Below are positions 1 through 8,350 of a stretch of DNA of 23,822 nt, in pieces. The stretch is from Caryophanales bacterium UBA1245 (GTDB taxonomy: Bacteria > Bacillota_I > Bacilli_A > ML615J-28 > CAG-313), in NCBI GenBank assembly GCA_002308275.1, contig DBWF01000008.1, forward strand, positions 1 to 23,822, given 5' to 3'. The notes beneath the pieces are model-generated. The model searched no databases and had not been told where the DNA came from. It saw only the letters and a list, made by a program, of their open reading frames with translations. How positions within the stretch are numbered: the stretch's first letter is position 1; every line of letters begins with the position of its first letter. Both the position numbers and the translations under genes were made by a program.

Positions 1-177
1 GGTTTCTTAATCAAAGATGGTAAGAAAGATCGTCCACTTGATATTATCACTGTATCAGGTAACTTATTACAATTATTTAAAGATGTTACAGTCGTTGGTG
101 GCGATGTTGAAATCTTCCCTGAAGAAGTTGAATGTCCATCACTTGTTATTAAACAATTAAATGTATCTGGTAAATAA
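1..177 (+). CDS. TldD/PmbA family metalloprotease-like protein, C-terminal end (partial)
   Basis: The window opens inside a gene in frame 1 that ends at TAA 175-177, giving 58 residues. The visible tail has the pattern TVSGNLLQLFKDV, then VVGGDVE, and ends PSLVIKQLNVSGK. This resembles the end of TldD/PmbA (modulator of DNA gyrase) proteins, where a 'TVAGN...LLKDI..VGND' segment is followed by a 'PS..I..L.VSG' end. Members act as TldD/TldE-type proteases or peptide-maturation factors. The catalytic HExxxH region, if this is a TldD-type member, lies upstream of the window, so TldD cannot be told from PmbA/TldE here. A terminator hairpin follows directly. Confidence 0.7.
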   Translation, partial: GFLIKDGKKDRPLDIITVSGNLLQLFKDVTVVGGDVEIFPEEVECPSLVIKQLNVSGK

Positions 178-181
178 AACG

Positions 182-213
182 AAAAGCCCAACTGAATAAT
201 CAGTTGGACTTTT
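182..213. terminator. Bidirectional intrinsic terminator between convergent genes
   Basis: A 14-nt arm at 182-195 pairs with 200-213 around the loop ATAA, with a single C/A mismatch. The left arm starts with A's and the right arm ends with T's, so the same hairpin can stop transcription from the TldD/PmbA-like gene on the plus strand and from the phosphodiesterase gene on the minus strand, whose stop codon lies at 215-217. Confidence 0.85.
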
Positions 214-214
214 C

Positions 215-934
215 TTATTTCTCATACTTTTTTCTTAAAGCAAGAGCTTTATCAGGATAATTAGTGATAATACAATCAACACCTTTTTTAAGCCATTTTT
301 CCATATCTTTTTCTTCATTAACGGTCCAAGGGCTTACTGGATAACCTAGCTTATGCATTCTTCTTGTATAACCAAAGAGCATTGCTTTTTGATATGGTGA
401 AACACCATTAGCACCAACTTCAATCAGTTGGTCTTTAGGATAAGCAACTGGTTTAATACTTCTAAACTTTTTACTCTTAGGACACATTAATAGAATCGTA
501 AAGACTTTTTCATCGATTTGTTTTAATGCTTTTAGGCAATCTTTGTTGAATGAACGAATATAGAATTCATCAAGTGTAAGATATTTTTTGATTAAATCAA
601 GAGCTTGAGCTTCATAGCCAGCTTCTTTAAATTCAATATCTAAGAAGATTTTACCTTTACAAAAAGCTAGTGTTTCTTCAAAAGTAGCTAGCGTAAAACC
701 AATTTGTTTAGCCATGGCTTGAAGTTCTTCAAAAGTGTGATCACAAATCGTCATATCACCAACGGTTGGATTGTGATTAACAACGATTACATTATCAGCA
801 GTTTTACGAATATCTAATTCAATTCCATCAGCACCTACTTCAATTGCTTTTTGGAAAGCATCGATAGTATTTTCAAATGGCACTAAGCCTGAAGCACCAC
901 GATGGGCAAAAATAAGGGTATGCATTTTTTTCAT
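215..934 (-). CDS. Glycerophosphodiester phosphodiesterase (GDPD/UgpQ family)
   Basis: The 239-residue protein is a cytoplasmic GDPD TIM barrel that hydrolyses glycerophosphodiesters to glycerol-3-phosphate and an alcohol. Visible motifs are HRG at residues 11-13, the substrate/metal segment PFENT at 19-23, GADGIELDIRKT with E39 and D41, and the second catalytic histidine in VVNHNPT at H54. Two small departures are seen: one extra Phe inside the usual PENT motif, and Asn in place of the usual Asp after H54. There is no signal peptide or membrane segment. The start is supported by GGAGGA eight bases upstream on the minus strand. It is a single gene, convergent with the TldD/PmbA-like gene and divergent from uppS. 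The family assignment is firm; the exact substrate is unknown. Confidence 0.92.
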   Translation of the reverse strand: MKKMHTLIFAHRGASGLVPFENTIDAFQKAIEVGADGIELDIRKTADNVIVVNHNPTVGDMTICDHTFEELQAMAKQIGFTLATFEETLAFCKGKIFLDIEFKEAGYEAQALDLIKKYLTLDEFYIRSFNKDCLKALKQIDEKVFTILLMCPKSKKFRSIKPVAYPKDQLIEVGANGVSPYQKAMLFGYTRRMHKLGYPVSPWTVNEEKDMEKWLKKGVDCIITNYPDKALALRKKYEK

Positions 935-960
935 AATAGTTCCTCCACTACGTCATCTTT

Positions 961-966
961 ATTATA
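961..966 (-). promoter_or_regulatory. Possible -10 box for the GDPD gene
   Basis: On the minus strand TATAAT lies at 966-961, which would place the transcript start near 954, about 20 bases before the GDPD start codon. No recognisable -35 hexamer is present at 16-18 bp, so this is a weak call. Confidence 0.35.
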
Positions 967-1006
967 TGCCATCTTGCTCTTTTTGGCTACTATTAAATCT
1001 TATTTT

Positions 1007-1035
1007 TTGCATAAAATGTGCTTTTGTAGTATAAT
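1007..1035 (+). promoter_or_regulatory. Sigma-A-type promoter of the uppS operon
   Basis: TTGCAT (1007-1012) and TATAAT (1030-1035) are separated by exactly 17 bp. The predicted transcript start near 1042 leaves a leader of about 15 bases that holds just the AAAGGTGAT ribosome binding site (1044-1052). Confidence 0.8.
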
Positions 1036-1056
1036 TTAATATCAAAGGTGATGAAA

Positions 1057-1752
1057 ATGCAAAACGAAAATAAGCAAGCTCTCCCACTTCATTTAGCCAT
1101 TATTATGGATGGTAATCGTAGATGGGCAAAAGAAAAGGGCTTAAGTATTAGCGAAGGCCACTTTGAAGGTATCAAAAACTTAAAAAAGATGACGAAGGTT
1201 ATCAAGGATAAAGGCATTAAGTATTTAACTGTTTATGCTTTTAGTGTTGATAATATTAATCGTTCTCATCAAGAAGTAGATTATTTATTTAAGTGTGCTA
1301 AAAGTGAGTTTTTAGCCCTAAAAAAGGACGCTAATAAACGATTAGATAATATCCGGATTATTGGTGAAGATTTTAATTTACCAGCCGGTTTAAAAGAGAT
1401 TATCGAAGAAGTCAATAGTACACCTTGGATTGATGATGCATTCACTTTATTTATCGCCTTTAATTATCGTAGTGATTATGAAATTGCTTCAGCTTGTAAT
1501 AAAGCTTTAGCTAATAATGAAGCTGTTACGCCTGAAGCAATTACAAAATATTTATATACGTCACCTGCTCCAATGGTTGATTTATTAATCAGAACGAGTG
1601 GTGAACAACGTCTAAGTGGTTTTCTTCTTTATCAAGCTAGTTATGCGGAACTCGTTTTTACTGATTGCTACTGGCCAGCATTTAATGAAGAAGAATTAGA
1701 TAAGGCTCTTACAATTTACAGTAAGCGTCAAAGAAGATTTGGAAAAGATTAG
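1057..1752 (+). CDS. uppS: Isoprenyl transferase (undecaprenyl diphosphate synthase)
   Basis: This cis-prenyltransferase condenses isopentenyl diphosphate units onto farnesyl diphosphate to give the lipid carrier for cell-wall synthesis. The N-terminal IIMDGNRRWA contains the catalytic Asp (D18). YAFSVDNINR, LLIRTSGEQRLSGFLLYQ and the ELVFTDCYWPAF block match the family closely. The family segment NYGGR is replaced by NYRSD, and the usual SxEN reads SVDN. I chose ATG 1057 (231 aa) because the ribosome binding site AAAGGTGAT ends at 1052. Starts at GTG 1048 or ATG 1051 would lie inside it and only 6-9 bases from the predicted transcript start. It is first in an operon whose order uppS-cdsA-dxr-rseP is conserved in Firmicutes; cdsA begins 9 bases after it. 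Confidence 0.93.
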   Translation: MQNENKQALPLHLAIIMDGNRRWAKEKGLSISEGHFEGIKNLKKMTKVIKDKGIKYLTVYAFSVDNINRSHQEVDYLFKCAKSEFLALKKDANKRLDNIRIIGEDFNLPAGLKEIIEEVNSTPWIDDAFTLFIAFNYRSDYEIASACNKALANNEAVTPEAITKYLYTSPAPMVDLLIRTSGEQRLSGFLLYQASYAELVFTDCYWPAFNEEELDKALTIYSKRQRRFGKD

Positions 1753-1761
1753 GTGAATTAA

Positions 1762-2622
1762 ATGTTAAAAAGAATTTTAACGGGTTTAGCCTTATGCACC
1801 CTTTTAATACCAGTTGCTTTTATTGGGGGCTGGGCGTATGTCGCAGTAGCGATGATTGTTAGCTATTTAGCAGGATACGAAGTATTAAAAGTGATGAGCA
1901 CCCAAGACCCTGCCTTAAAGAAACTAAAATATGTCGTTCCCCTTTGGAATGTTTATACGCTTTTATTTGCTTTTATTGCACCTGAATGGGTAATTGCTAG
2001 TATTGCACTTGCCATTCTAGCTCTTATGGGTGTAACAATGGTTATTAATAATATGAATCTAAAAACAACATTAAGTGTTATTTTTAGTTATTTATATACG
2101 GGCGTTTTATGGATGCTTGTAGTAATGTTACGCGCTCCTAAGACAACTTATACAACCCTATTTGATTTAAGTCATGGCTTTTATTTATTTGCTTTTGTAG
2201 TGCTAGTTGTCTGTTTTACTGATATGGGAGCATACGTCATTGGTATTCTATTTGGTAAACGTAAACTTTGTCCAACCATTTCACCTAAGAAAACAGTGGG
2301 TGGTGCCATTGGTGGGGCGATAGTTGGAACATTAGTAGGCGTTGGATTCTATCTATTAATATCAGAATTAGTACTTCATGCACCACTTATTAATGCGGTC
2401 GCAGAAAAAAGAATTCTTAATTTAATCGTGGTTATAATCATTAGTTTAGTTGTTAGTATTTGTGGTCAAATTGGTGATCTAGTAGCTTCTAAGATTAAGA
2501 GAACTTATGATGTCAAAGACTTTAGTAATCTATTACCTGGTCATGGTGGCATTCTAGACCGTTTTGATAGTTTGATATTTGCGGGGGCAGTGTTTGCTTC
2601 AATCATTGCCATTTTAGCTTAA
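1762..2622 (+). CDS. cdsA: Phosphatidate cytidylyltransferase
   Basis: CdsA makes CDP-diacylglycerol from phosphatidic acid and CTP, the branch point to phosphatidylglycerol, cardiolipin and related lipids. The 286-residue protein is almost entirely hydrophobic, with about eight membrane helices. The full family signature is present at residues 243-269: SKIKR, then KDFSNLLPGHGG, then ILDRFD, which holds the catalytic metal-binding acidic residues. A conserved SPKKTVGG segment precedes it. Its length is typical of the family. It starts 9 bases after uppS and ends one base before dxr, so translational coupling is likely. Confidence 0.95.
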   Translation: MLKRILTGLALCTLLIPVAFIGGWAYVAVAMIVSYLAGYEVLKVMSTQDPALKKLKYVVPLWNVYTLLFAFIAPEWVIASIALAILALMGVTMVINNMNLKTTLSVIFSYLYTGVLWMLVVMLRAPKTTYTTLFDLSHGFYLFAFVVLVVCFTDMGAYVIGILFGKRKLCPTISPKKTVGGAIGGAIVGTLVGVGFYLLISELVLHAPLINAVAEKRILNLIVVIIISLVVSICGQIGDLVASKIKRTYDVKDFSNLLPGHGGILDRFDSLIFAGAVFASIIAILA

Positions 2623-2623
2623 T

Positions 2624-3745
2624 ATGAAAAAGATCGTTTTACTTGGTGCAACCGGTTCAATCGGCAGCCAAACAATAGACTTATTAAGAGAATTTAAAAA
2701 TGAATATCAACTAGTAGCCTTTGCATTTGGTCATAATACAGAAAAAGCTCAAGCAATAATCAATGAATTTAAACCAGTAATTGTAGCATCTAGTTTTAAA
2801 GAAGCATTAGCACCTTTAAAAGATACTAAGACAACGACTGATTTATTATCATTAATTAGTTTAGGTGATGTAGTGATCAATGCACTAGTTGGTTCAGTTG
2901 GACTAAAACCAACGATGGAATGCTTAAAGCAGAATAAGCCACTACTCCTAGCTAATAAAGAAAGCTTAGTAATGGCTGGACCATTAATTAAAGATTATTT
3001 AGATAAAGGTAGTATCATAGTTCCTATTGATAGCGAACATAGTGCTTTATATGATTTAATTAAAATACATGGTTCTAAGATTACTGACCTCTATATCACC
3101 GCAAGCGGCGGGGCTTTACGTGATTATTCACTAGAAAGTATTCAGGATGCTAAAAAAGAAGTTGTATTAAAACACCCAAATTGGAATATGGGCGCTAAAA
3201 TAACAGTTGATAGTGCAACCATGATGAATAAGGTCTTTGAAGTATGGGAAGCTCATTTTTTATTTGGGTTTGAACTAAATCATATTCATGCATTAATTGA
3301 CCGGAAGAGTAATGTTCATGCGCTTGTTAAATTAAGTGATGGGTCAGTTTATGCCCATGTAGCAAAAAACGATATGCATCTACCAATTAAATATGCGCTT
3401 ATGTATCCAGAATCTACTTCATATAATGAATGTAACAAGTGTTTTAAATCAGTAGAAGAAGCAATTAGCTATTTTGGTTTAGAAGAACTCGACTTAAAAC
3501 GCTATCCACTATTTAACTTAACTAAACAAGATTTAAAAGAAAAACCATTTTATAGTGTAATTGTTAATGCTTCTAATGAAGCACTAGTTAAATTATTTTT
3601 ACAAGATCAAGTCTCATTTGGTGGTCTTCAAGATGGTATTTTGAATTATTTAAGTAAATACCAAACAATTAAAGCCCCATATGACTTAGAACACATTTTA
3701 GAGATTAATCAATTTATCCAAGAGGAGGTATTAAAACAATGTTAA
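2624..3745 (+). CDS. dxr: 1-deoxy-D-xylulose 5-phosphate reductoisomerase
   Basis: Dxr converts DXP to 2-C-methyl-D-erythritol 4-phosphate with NADPH, the committed step of the MEP isoprenoid pathway that supplies UppS. The NADPH-binding loop GATGSIGS is at residues 8-15. The metal ligands are D136 and E138 in PIDSEH and E206 in the SATMMNKVFE segment, and the flexible loop contains HPNWNMG. At 373 residues it is a little shorter than usual. The segment after MMNK reads VFEVWEA where most members have GLExIEA, but the catalytic Ser, Asn, Lys and Glu are kept. The start lies one base after the cdsA stop. The 3' end overlaps rseP by 7 bases and contains the rseP ribosome binding site. Confidence 0.94.
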   Translation: MKKIVLLGATGSIGSQTIDLLREFKNEYQLVAFAFGHNTEKAQAIINEFKPVIVASSFKEALAPLKDTKTTTDLLSLISLGDVVINALVGSVGLKPTMECLKQNKPLLLANKESLVMAGPLIKDYLDKGSIIVPIDSEHSALYDLIKIHGSKITDLYITASGGALRDYSLESIQDAKKEVVLKHPNWNMGAKITVDSATMMNKVFEVWEAHFLFGFELNHIHALIDRKSNVHALVKLSDGSVYAHVAKNDMHLPIKYALMYPESTSYNECNKCFKSVEEAISYFGLEELDLKRYPLFNLTKQDLKEKPFYSVIVNASNEALVKLFLQDQVSFGGLQDGILNYLSKYQTIKAPYDLEHILEINQFIQEEVLKQC

Positions 3746-5364
3746 AGATTTTATTAGGCATTATTGTCTTTATCTTAATTTTAGGCGTAATTGTTTTAAT
3801 CCATGAAGGAGGACATTTCTTCTTCGCTAAAAGAGCTGGTATTTTATGCTATGAATTCTCTATTGGCATGGGACCACTTATTTGGCAAAAGAAGATTGGT
3901 GAAACATATTATTCAATCAGAGCCATTCCAATTGGTGGTTATGTCTCAATGGCTGGTGAAGAAATTGAAAATAACTTATTGAAAGATTATCACTATGCTC
4001 ATCTGACCTTTGGTGATGATGGCAAAGTCAAAGAAATCTTTGCCATTAAAGATTTAGAAGGTAAACTTCCACCAAACATTTCTCAAGAAGAACTCTATCA
4101 AATTATTGGAAGTGACTTAATTGGTACGAAAGAAGAGTTACCGGGAGAACTTTATATCACCATTTTAGAAAATGGTATTGAGGCGCGATATGAAGTAGCA
4201 CGCGATTGCTTAGTCCGTTTTACACCAAAGCAAGCGATGCAAATCGCTCCATACAACCGGTTATTTGTTAATAAGAAATTATTACAAAGATTCTTGACGA
4301 TCTTTGCGGGTCCATTCATGAACTTTGTGCTTGCGCTTGTCGTATTTTTCTTTCTAGGCCTTGCAAGTGGATATACAAATTACAATACAACTGTTTTAGG
4401 TAGTGTTGATGATACGACTCCAGCGTATGAAGCAGGCTTAAGAGCTGGCGATAAGATTTTGTATATTGGTAGTGAAGTAGCCTCATATCAAAAATGGCAA
4501 GATATTTCTAATCAAATGGCTATTTATGCAAATGGTGATGATTTCACTGGTAGTATCCTTGTTACTTATGAACGCGATGGTGCGACATATACAGTTAGTG
4601 TTAATCCATATGTTTATGTCCAAACAATACAAATGCTATTTGAACGAGATGGATCAGATTCCCTAATTGTTGATGAATATCCAAACAACAATAAAGAGAC
4701 CATGTCTTATAAAGCTGGTCTTCAAAAAGGTGATGAATTAGTATCGATTAATGGGGTAACATTTGCCAACCGGATGGAAGTTTTAAAATACTTCAAGAGT
4801 GGTGAGGGGGCAACTAATAATAAGTTTACATTAGTTGTTAAAAGAGATGGCGCTGAAAAAACACTAGAAGTTATCGAAACATATCAAAAAGCGATTTTTG
4901 ATGATAATGGTATCGATGTATGTAAAGTCGTTCTCGGCATCTCACCAACCATCACCCGTAACATTGGCCGCTTATTATGGGAGCCAATTAAACAAGTTGG
5001 TTCAAGTTGCACAGTTATCATTAAAACATTAGGTCGCCTATTTAGACCAAAGAGTGGTTTAAAGATTACTGATTTAAGTGGACCTGTTGGTATTGCTAGT
5101 GCTACGATTTCTATTATTGATCAAGGCGCTTATTCAGTTTTCAATTGGATGGCTATCTTAAGTGTTAATATTGGTTTGATGAATATTATTCCGCTACCAG
5201 CCCTTGATGGTGGACGGTTAGCTTTCATTCTCTATGAAGTAATTACCAGAAAGAAACCTAATCCAAAAGTTGAAAACATCATTCATACCATTGGTTTTAT
5301 TCTATTGATGGTGTTATTTGTGTTTGTTGCTTTCAACGATGTGATTAAGCTAATCTTCAAATAA
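3739..5364 (+). CDS. rseP: Site-2 intramembrane metalloprotease RseP/RasP
   Basis: This M50 zinc protease cleaves membrane-embedded anti-sigma factors and signal-peptide remnants. The zinc site HEGGH is at residues 22-26 in the first membrane helix, and the third ligand lies in PALDGGRL, with D490. The conserved IFAGPFMNFVLA helix begins near residue 188. Two PDZ-like blocks lie outside the membrane, around 221-300 (PAYEAGLRAGDKI) and 313-390 (SYKAGLQKGDELVSING). At 541 residues it is longer than Bacillus RasP (about 420); the extra length is mainly the second PDZ domain and a somewhat larger segment at about 70-160. AGAGGAGG-like sequence before the start lies inside the dxr end. It overlaps dxr by 7 bases and the next gene by 1. 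Confidence 0.93.
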   Translation: MLKILLGIIVFILILGVIVLIHEGGHFFFAKRAGILCYEFSIGMGPLIWQKKIGETYYSIRAIPIGGYVSMAGEEIENNLLKDYHYAHLTFGDDGKVKEIFAIKDLEGKLPPNISQEELYQIIGSDLIGTKEELPGELYITILENGIEARYEVARDCLVRFTPKQAMQIAPYNRLFVNKKLLQRFLTIFAGPFMNFVLALVVFFFLGLASGYTNYNTTVLGSVDDTTPAYEAGLRAGDKILYIGSEVASYQKWQDISNQMAIYANGDDFTGSILVTYERDGATYTVSVNPYVYVQTIQMLFERDGSDSLIVDEYPNNNKETMSYKAGLQKGDELVSINGVTFANRMEVLKYFKSGEGATNNKFTLVVKRDGAEKTLEVIETYQKAIFDDNGIDVCKVVLGISPTITRNIGRLLWEPIKQVGSSCTVIIKTLGRLFRPKSGLKITDLSGPVGIASATISIIDQGAYSVFNWMAILSVNIGLMNIIPLPALDGGRLAFILYEVITRKKPNPKVENIIHTIGFILLMVLFVFVAFNDVIKLIFK

Positions 5365-5579
5365 TGATTGAGAGTATTGCTTATTTAATTATCTTTTTGG
5401 GAAGTTTTCTTATTTTCTTTGTTTTAATCAAAGAAAGTGAATTTCCTAGGTTGTTTAAACAAGGGAAGACAACAGCAATCATTATTGCATCAATCCTAGT
5501 ATCACTAATCCTAGCATTTTTATTTGCTTCAATGGCAATTAAACTAGTTGATGTTATTAAAGCAATCATTAAGAGTTGA
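5364..5579 (+). CDS. Small two-helix membrane protein, possibly DUF1146/YwzB-like
   Basis: The 71-residue protein begins in a TAATG overlap with the rseP stop, so it is almost certainly translated by coupling. It has two hydrophobic helices (about residues 5-22 and 37-62) joined by a short polar loop, ESEFPRLFKQGKTT. This topology and the loop pattern recall the DUF1146/YwzB family of small Firmicute membrane proteins, but identity is too low by eye to be sure. Its stop codon lies inside the operon terminator. It occupies the place where proS and polC follow rasP in Bacillus. No function can be assigned. Confidence 0.7.
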   Translation: MIESIAYLIIFLGSFLIFFVLIKESEFPRLFKQGKTTAIIIASILVSLILAFLFASMAIKLVDVIKAIIKS

Positions 5580-5600
5580 CAAACTTGTCAACTCTTTTTA
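5571..5600 (+). terminator. Intrinsic terminator of the uppS-rseP operon
   Basis: An 11-bp perfect stem (5571-5581 with 5586-5596) around a 4-base loop is followed by a T run ending near 5600. The TGA stop of the 71-aa gene (5577-5579) lies within the left arm. Confidence 0.9.
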
Positions 5601-5618
5601 TTTAGCAAGTTATATGTT

Positions 5619-5647
5619 TTGACTTTTTGACGTGTTTTTTGTATAAT
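5619..5647 (+). promoter_or_regulatory. Sigma-A-type promoter of typA
   Basis: TTGACT (5619-5624) and TATAAT (5642-5647) are separated by 17 bp. The predicted start near 5654 gives a short leader containing AGAGGA (5664-5669), seven bases before the typA ATG. Confidence 0.85.
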
Positions 5648-5676
5648 CTTAAAAGTAAAAATTAGAGGATATTATT

Positions 5677-7509
5677 ATGAAGATTAAGAATATTGCGATT
5701 ATTGCGCATGTCGATCATGGAAAAACAACGCTTGTTGATACACTATTACAAGCAACTGATGTTTACCGCGATAATGAAGCCCATCAAACTAGAGCAATGG
5801 ATTCGAACGAAATCGAACGTGAACGTGGCATTACCATTCTTGCTAAAAACACCGCCATTAATTATGGTGATTACCGGATTAACATTCTAGATACTCCTGG
5901 TCATGCTGATTTTAGCGGTGAAGTAGAACGGATTATGGGCATGGTTGATGGTGTATTACTACTAGTTGATGCTTATGAGGGAACAATGCCTCAAACGAGA
6001 TTTGTCTTAAAGAAAGCTTTAGAGCACCAATTAAAAACAATCGTGGTTATTAATAAAGTCGACCGTGAATTTGCTAATCCGGCACGAGCTGTTGATGAAG
6101 TATTAGATTTATTCATTGAACTAGGGGCAACCGAAGATCAATTAGATTTCCCAGTTTGCTATGCATCGGCCATCAATAATACATCTAGCCTTTCACCAGA
6201 TATTGCTAAACAAGAAAGCGGTATGAAGCCATTACTTGATTTAATTCTAAAAGAAATTCCTGACCCTGAAGTATCTTTAGATGGCGCTTTTGTGTTCCAA
6301 CCAGCTCTCCTTGACTATAACGAATATGTTGGTCGGGTAGGCATTGGTCGGATTACTAAAGGTACGATCAAGGTTGGCCAAATGGTTAACTGTATTAGAG
6401 TTGATGGCTCAGTAAAAAGCTTTAAAGTTCAAAAATTGATTGGTTTCCTAGGCTTAAAGCGTGTTGAAATAACCGAAGCTTCCGCTGGTGATATTGTTGG
6501 TATCGCAGGACTAGCTGATATTTATGTTGGTGAAACAATCACTTCAGGTGGTATTGAAGAACGCTTACCTTTAATTGAAATTAGTGAACCAACTGTTCAA
6601 ATGAATTTTAGTACTAACTCTTCACCATTTAGTGGTCAAGAAGGTACCCTTGTTACCGCTCGTAAAATTGAAGACTATCTATTTAAAGAAACAGAAAAAG
6701 ATGTATCTTTAAGAGTTGAAAGAGTACTAGGTAAAGAAGAATGGGTTGTCTCAGGTCGTGGTGAATTACACTTAAGTATTTTAATTGAAAATATGCGGCG
6801 GGTTGGTTTTGAATTCAATGTTTCGCGCCCAAGAGTAATCGAAAAAGAAATCGATGGCATTCTTTGTGAACCATATGAAGACTTACAAATTGATTGCCCA
6901 AGTGAATATGTTGGACCAGTTATTGAATTATTAGGTAATCGTCATGCCGAACTACTCACGATGAATACTTATGAAAACCAAACTAAATTGATCTATAAGA
7001 TTCCTTCCCGTGGCTTAATTAGTTTCAATACGGACTTTTTAACAACTACCCATGGATACGGTATTTTAAGTCATGTCTTTAGTAGCTATGAACCTAAAGA
7101 AGCGATTGGATTTATGGGTAGAATGCTTGGGGCCTTGGTTTCAAGTCACACGGGTGTAGCTACAACTTATGCTTGTGGTCAAGCCGAAGATCGCGGTGAA
7201 CTATTAATCGAGCCAGGAACACCGGTTTATGAAGGGATGATAGTTGGTATTTGTAATCGTGAAGAAGATTTAGCGGTTAACATCACGAGAGAAAAACAAC
7301 AAACAAACCAACGTTCATCAACTAAAGACACAACGGTTGTCTTAAAACGTCCACGGGCAATGACACTCGAAAACTATTTAGAATTCATTAATGATGATGA
7401 ATTAGTTGAAGTAACACCTAAATCAATCAGATTAAGAAAAGTTATTCTTAATACTGATGATCGTAAACGTTATGACAGCTATCATCCAAAGAGGGCTAGA
7501 AATGATTAG
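5677..7509 (+). CDS. typA: Ribosome-associated translational GTPase TypA/BipA
   Basis: BipA is an EF-G-like GTPase that binds the ribosome and helps large-subunit assembly and growth under stress or cold. The G domain shows AHVDHGKTTL (residues 10-19), RGITI (switch I), DTPGH and NKVD. It is followed by domain II, the EF-G-like domains and the TypA-specific C-terminal domain, which contains SSHTGVATTYA and RKVILNTDDRK-like segments. The length of 610 is standard. It has its own promoter, and its last codons contain the ribosome binding site of the next gene, with an 8-base overlap. Confidence 0.96.
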   Translation: MKIKNIAIIAHVDHGKTTLVDTLLQATDVYRDNEAHQTRAMDSNEIERERGITILAKNTAINYGDYRINILDTPGHADFSGEVERIMGMVDGVLLLVDAYEGTMPQTRFVLKKALEHQLKTIVVINKVDREFANPARAVDEVLDLFIELGATEDQLDFPVCYASAINNTSSLSPDIAKQESGMKPLLDLILKEIPDPEVSLDGAFVFQPALLDYNEYVGRVGIGRITKGTIKVGQMVNCIRVDGSVKSFKVQKLIGFLGLKRVEITEASAGDIVGIAGLADIYVGETITSGGIEERLPLIEISEPTVQMNFSTNSSPFSGQEGTLVTARKIEDYLFKETEKDVSLRVERVLGKEEWVVSGRGELHLSILIENMRRVGFEFNVSRPRVIEKEIDGILCEPYEDLQIDCPSEYVGPVIELLGNRHAELLTMNTYENQTKLIYKIPSRGLISFNTDFLTTTHGYGILSHVFSSYEPKEAIGFMGRMLGALVSSHTGVATTYACGQAEDRGELLIEPGTPVYEGMIVGICNREEDLAVNITREKQQTNQRSSTKDTTVVLKRPRAMTLENYLEFINDDELVEVTPKSIRLRKVILNTDDRKRYDSYHPKRARND

Positions 7510-8302
7510 AAAATGTTTTACAGTTAATCCTAACCGAACAAAAGAAGAAATTGCTTCCTATGAAAGTCTCCTTGCTAAAGGTATTTATCAAGGAGTTGAA
7601 ATCTTCTATCCTTACAAAAAAAGTCCAGCTGATCGCGAAATTTATAAAGAAGCAATTGCTTCATATTTAAAATATCAACCAGAGATGGTTATCCATTTGC
7701 CACATGGTGTTGATGGTAATATCGCGACCAGGCAAGATTTAGACCAAAGAATGAGTTGGATTAAGGATGCTATTGAATTTGCTAGTTATTTTGGCATTAA
7801 AAAAGCAACTCTTCATCCAGGCTTCTGCGATGGAACACTAGAAAGAAGTGAAGCTATTCATTTAGCTGCAAAAAACATCAAAGCCTTATGTAGATATGCA
7901 ACTACCTTTGGTATTACCATTATGCTTGAAAATCTAATTGGCGAAGCCGAATTAATGCGTACAGCGGATGAGTATTTTGAATTAAAGGCTCTTATTGATG
8001 AACCTAATTTAAAGTTTATCTTTGATGTAGCCCATTTCCATACTTCCGCTTTCTGTCATCAAACAAGCGATATAATAGAATTTGTTGATAAAATTAAAGA
8101 TGATTTATATCATGTTCACATTAGTGATAATGATGGTACGAGGGATATGCATGCGGCGATTGGACTAGGTAAAATTGATTTCAAAACTTATTTTAAGAAG
8201 TTAGCAGAAATTGGTTATACTGGCTTATATAGTAGTGAAGTACTATTTAATAGTGCTGAAGACCTAGAAAAAACTGCAATAGCTATGGATCAACAATTAT
8301 AA
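7502..8302 (+). CDS. Sugar phosphate isomerase/epimerase-like TIM barrel (AP endonuclease 2 superfamily)
   Basis: The 266-residue cytoplasmic protein belongs to the xylose-isomerase-like TIM-barrel superfamily that includes endonuclease IV and many sugar isomerases. Candidate metal ligands are seen in strand-end motifs: ATLHPG, MLENL (Glu), FDVAHFH (Asp, His), HISDNDGTRDMH (His, Asp, His) and YSSEVLF (Glu). The HISDNDG and metal-Glu pattern is typical of sugar epimerases rather than DNA repair enzymes, so I prefer that reading, but the substrate is unknown. I chose ATG 7502 because GAGGG (7491-7495) lies about six bases upstream. An in-frame ATG at 7457 lies deep in typA without such a site. 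It overlaps typA by 8 bases. Confidence 0.82.
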   Translation: MIRKCFTVNPNRTKEEIASYESLLAKGIYQGVEIFYPYKKSPADREIYKEAIASYLKYQPEMVIHLPHGVDGNIATRQDLDQRMSWIKDAIEFASYFGIKKATLHPGFCDGTLERSEAIHLAAKNIKALCRYATTFGITIMLENLIGEAELMRTADEYFELKALIDEPNLKFIFDVAHFHTSAFCHQTSDIIEFVDKIKDDLYHVHISDNDGTRDMHAAIGLGKIDFKTYFKKLAEIGYTGLYSSEVLFNSAEDLEKTAIAMDQQL

Positions 8303-8308
8303 AACAAT

Positions 8309-8348
8309 AAAAAGGACCGAAGTCTTAAATAGACAAACGGTCCTTTTT
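8309..8348. terminator. Bidirectional terminator between convergent genes
   Basis: An 11-bp perfect stem AAAAAGGACCG (8309-8319) pairs with 8338-8348. The 18-base loop holds a smaller GTCT/AGAC stem (8322-8325 with 8331-8334). A's on one side and T's on the other serve both strands. The stop of the minus-strand membrane protein gene is only a few bases beyond. Confidence 0.88.
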
Positions 8349-8350
8349 GA

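Noticed and set aside
5381..5569. 62-codon minus-strand reading frame opposite the 71-aa gene
   Set aside because: It lies fully under a gene with a coupled TAATG start, has no ribosome binding site and encodes a mirror image of hydrophobic codons.
7502..8302. Endonuclease IV (nfo) as the identity of the TIM-barrel gene
   Set aside because: The set of metal-site motifs looks more like sugar isomerases/epimerases, and the nine-ligand trinuclear zinc pattern of Nfo is not evident.
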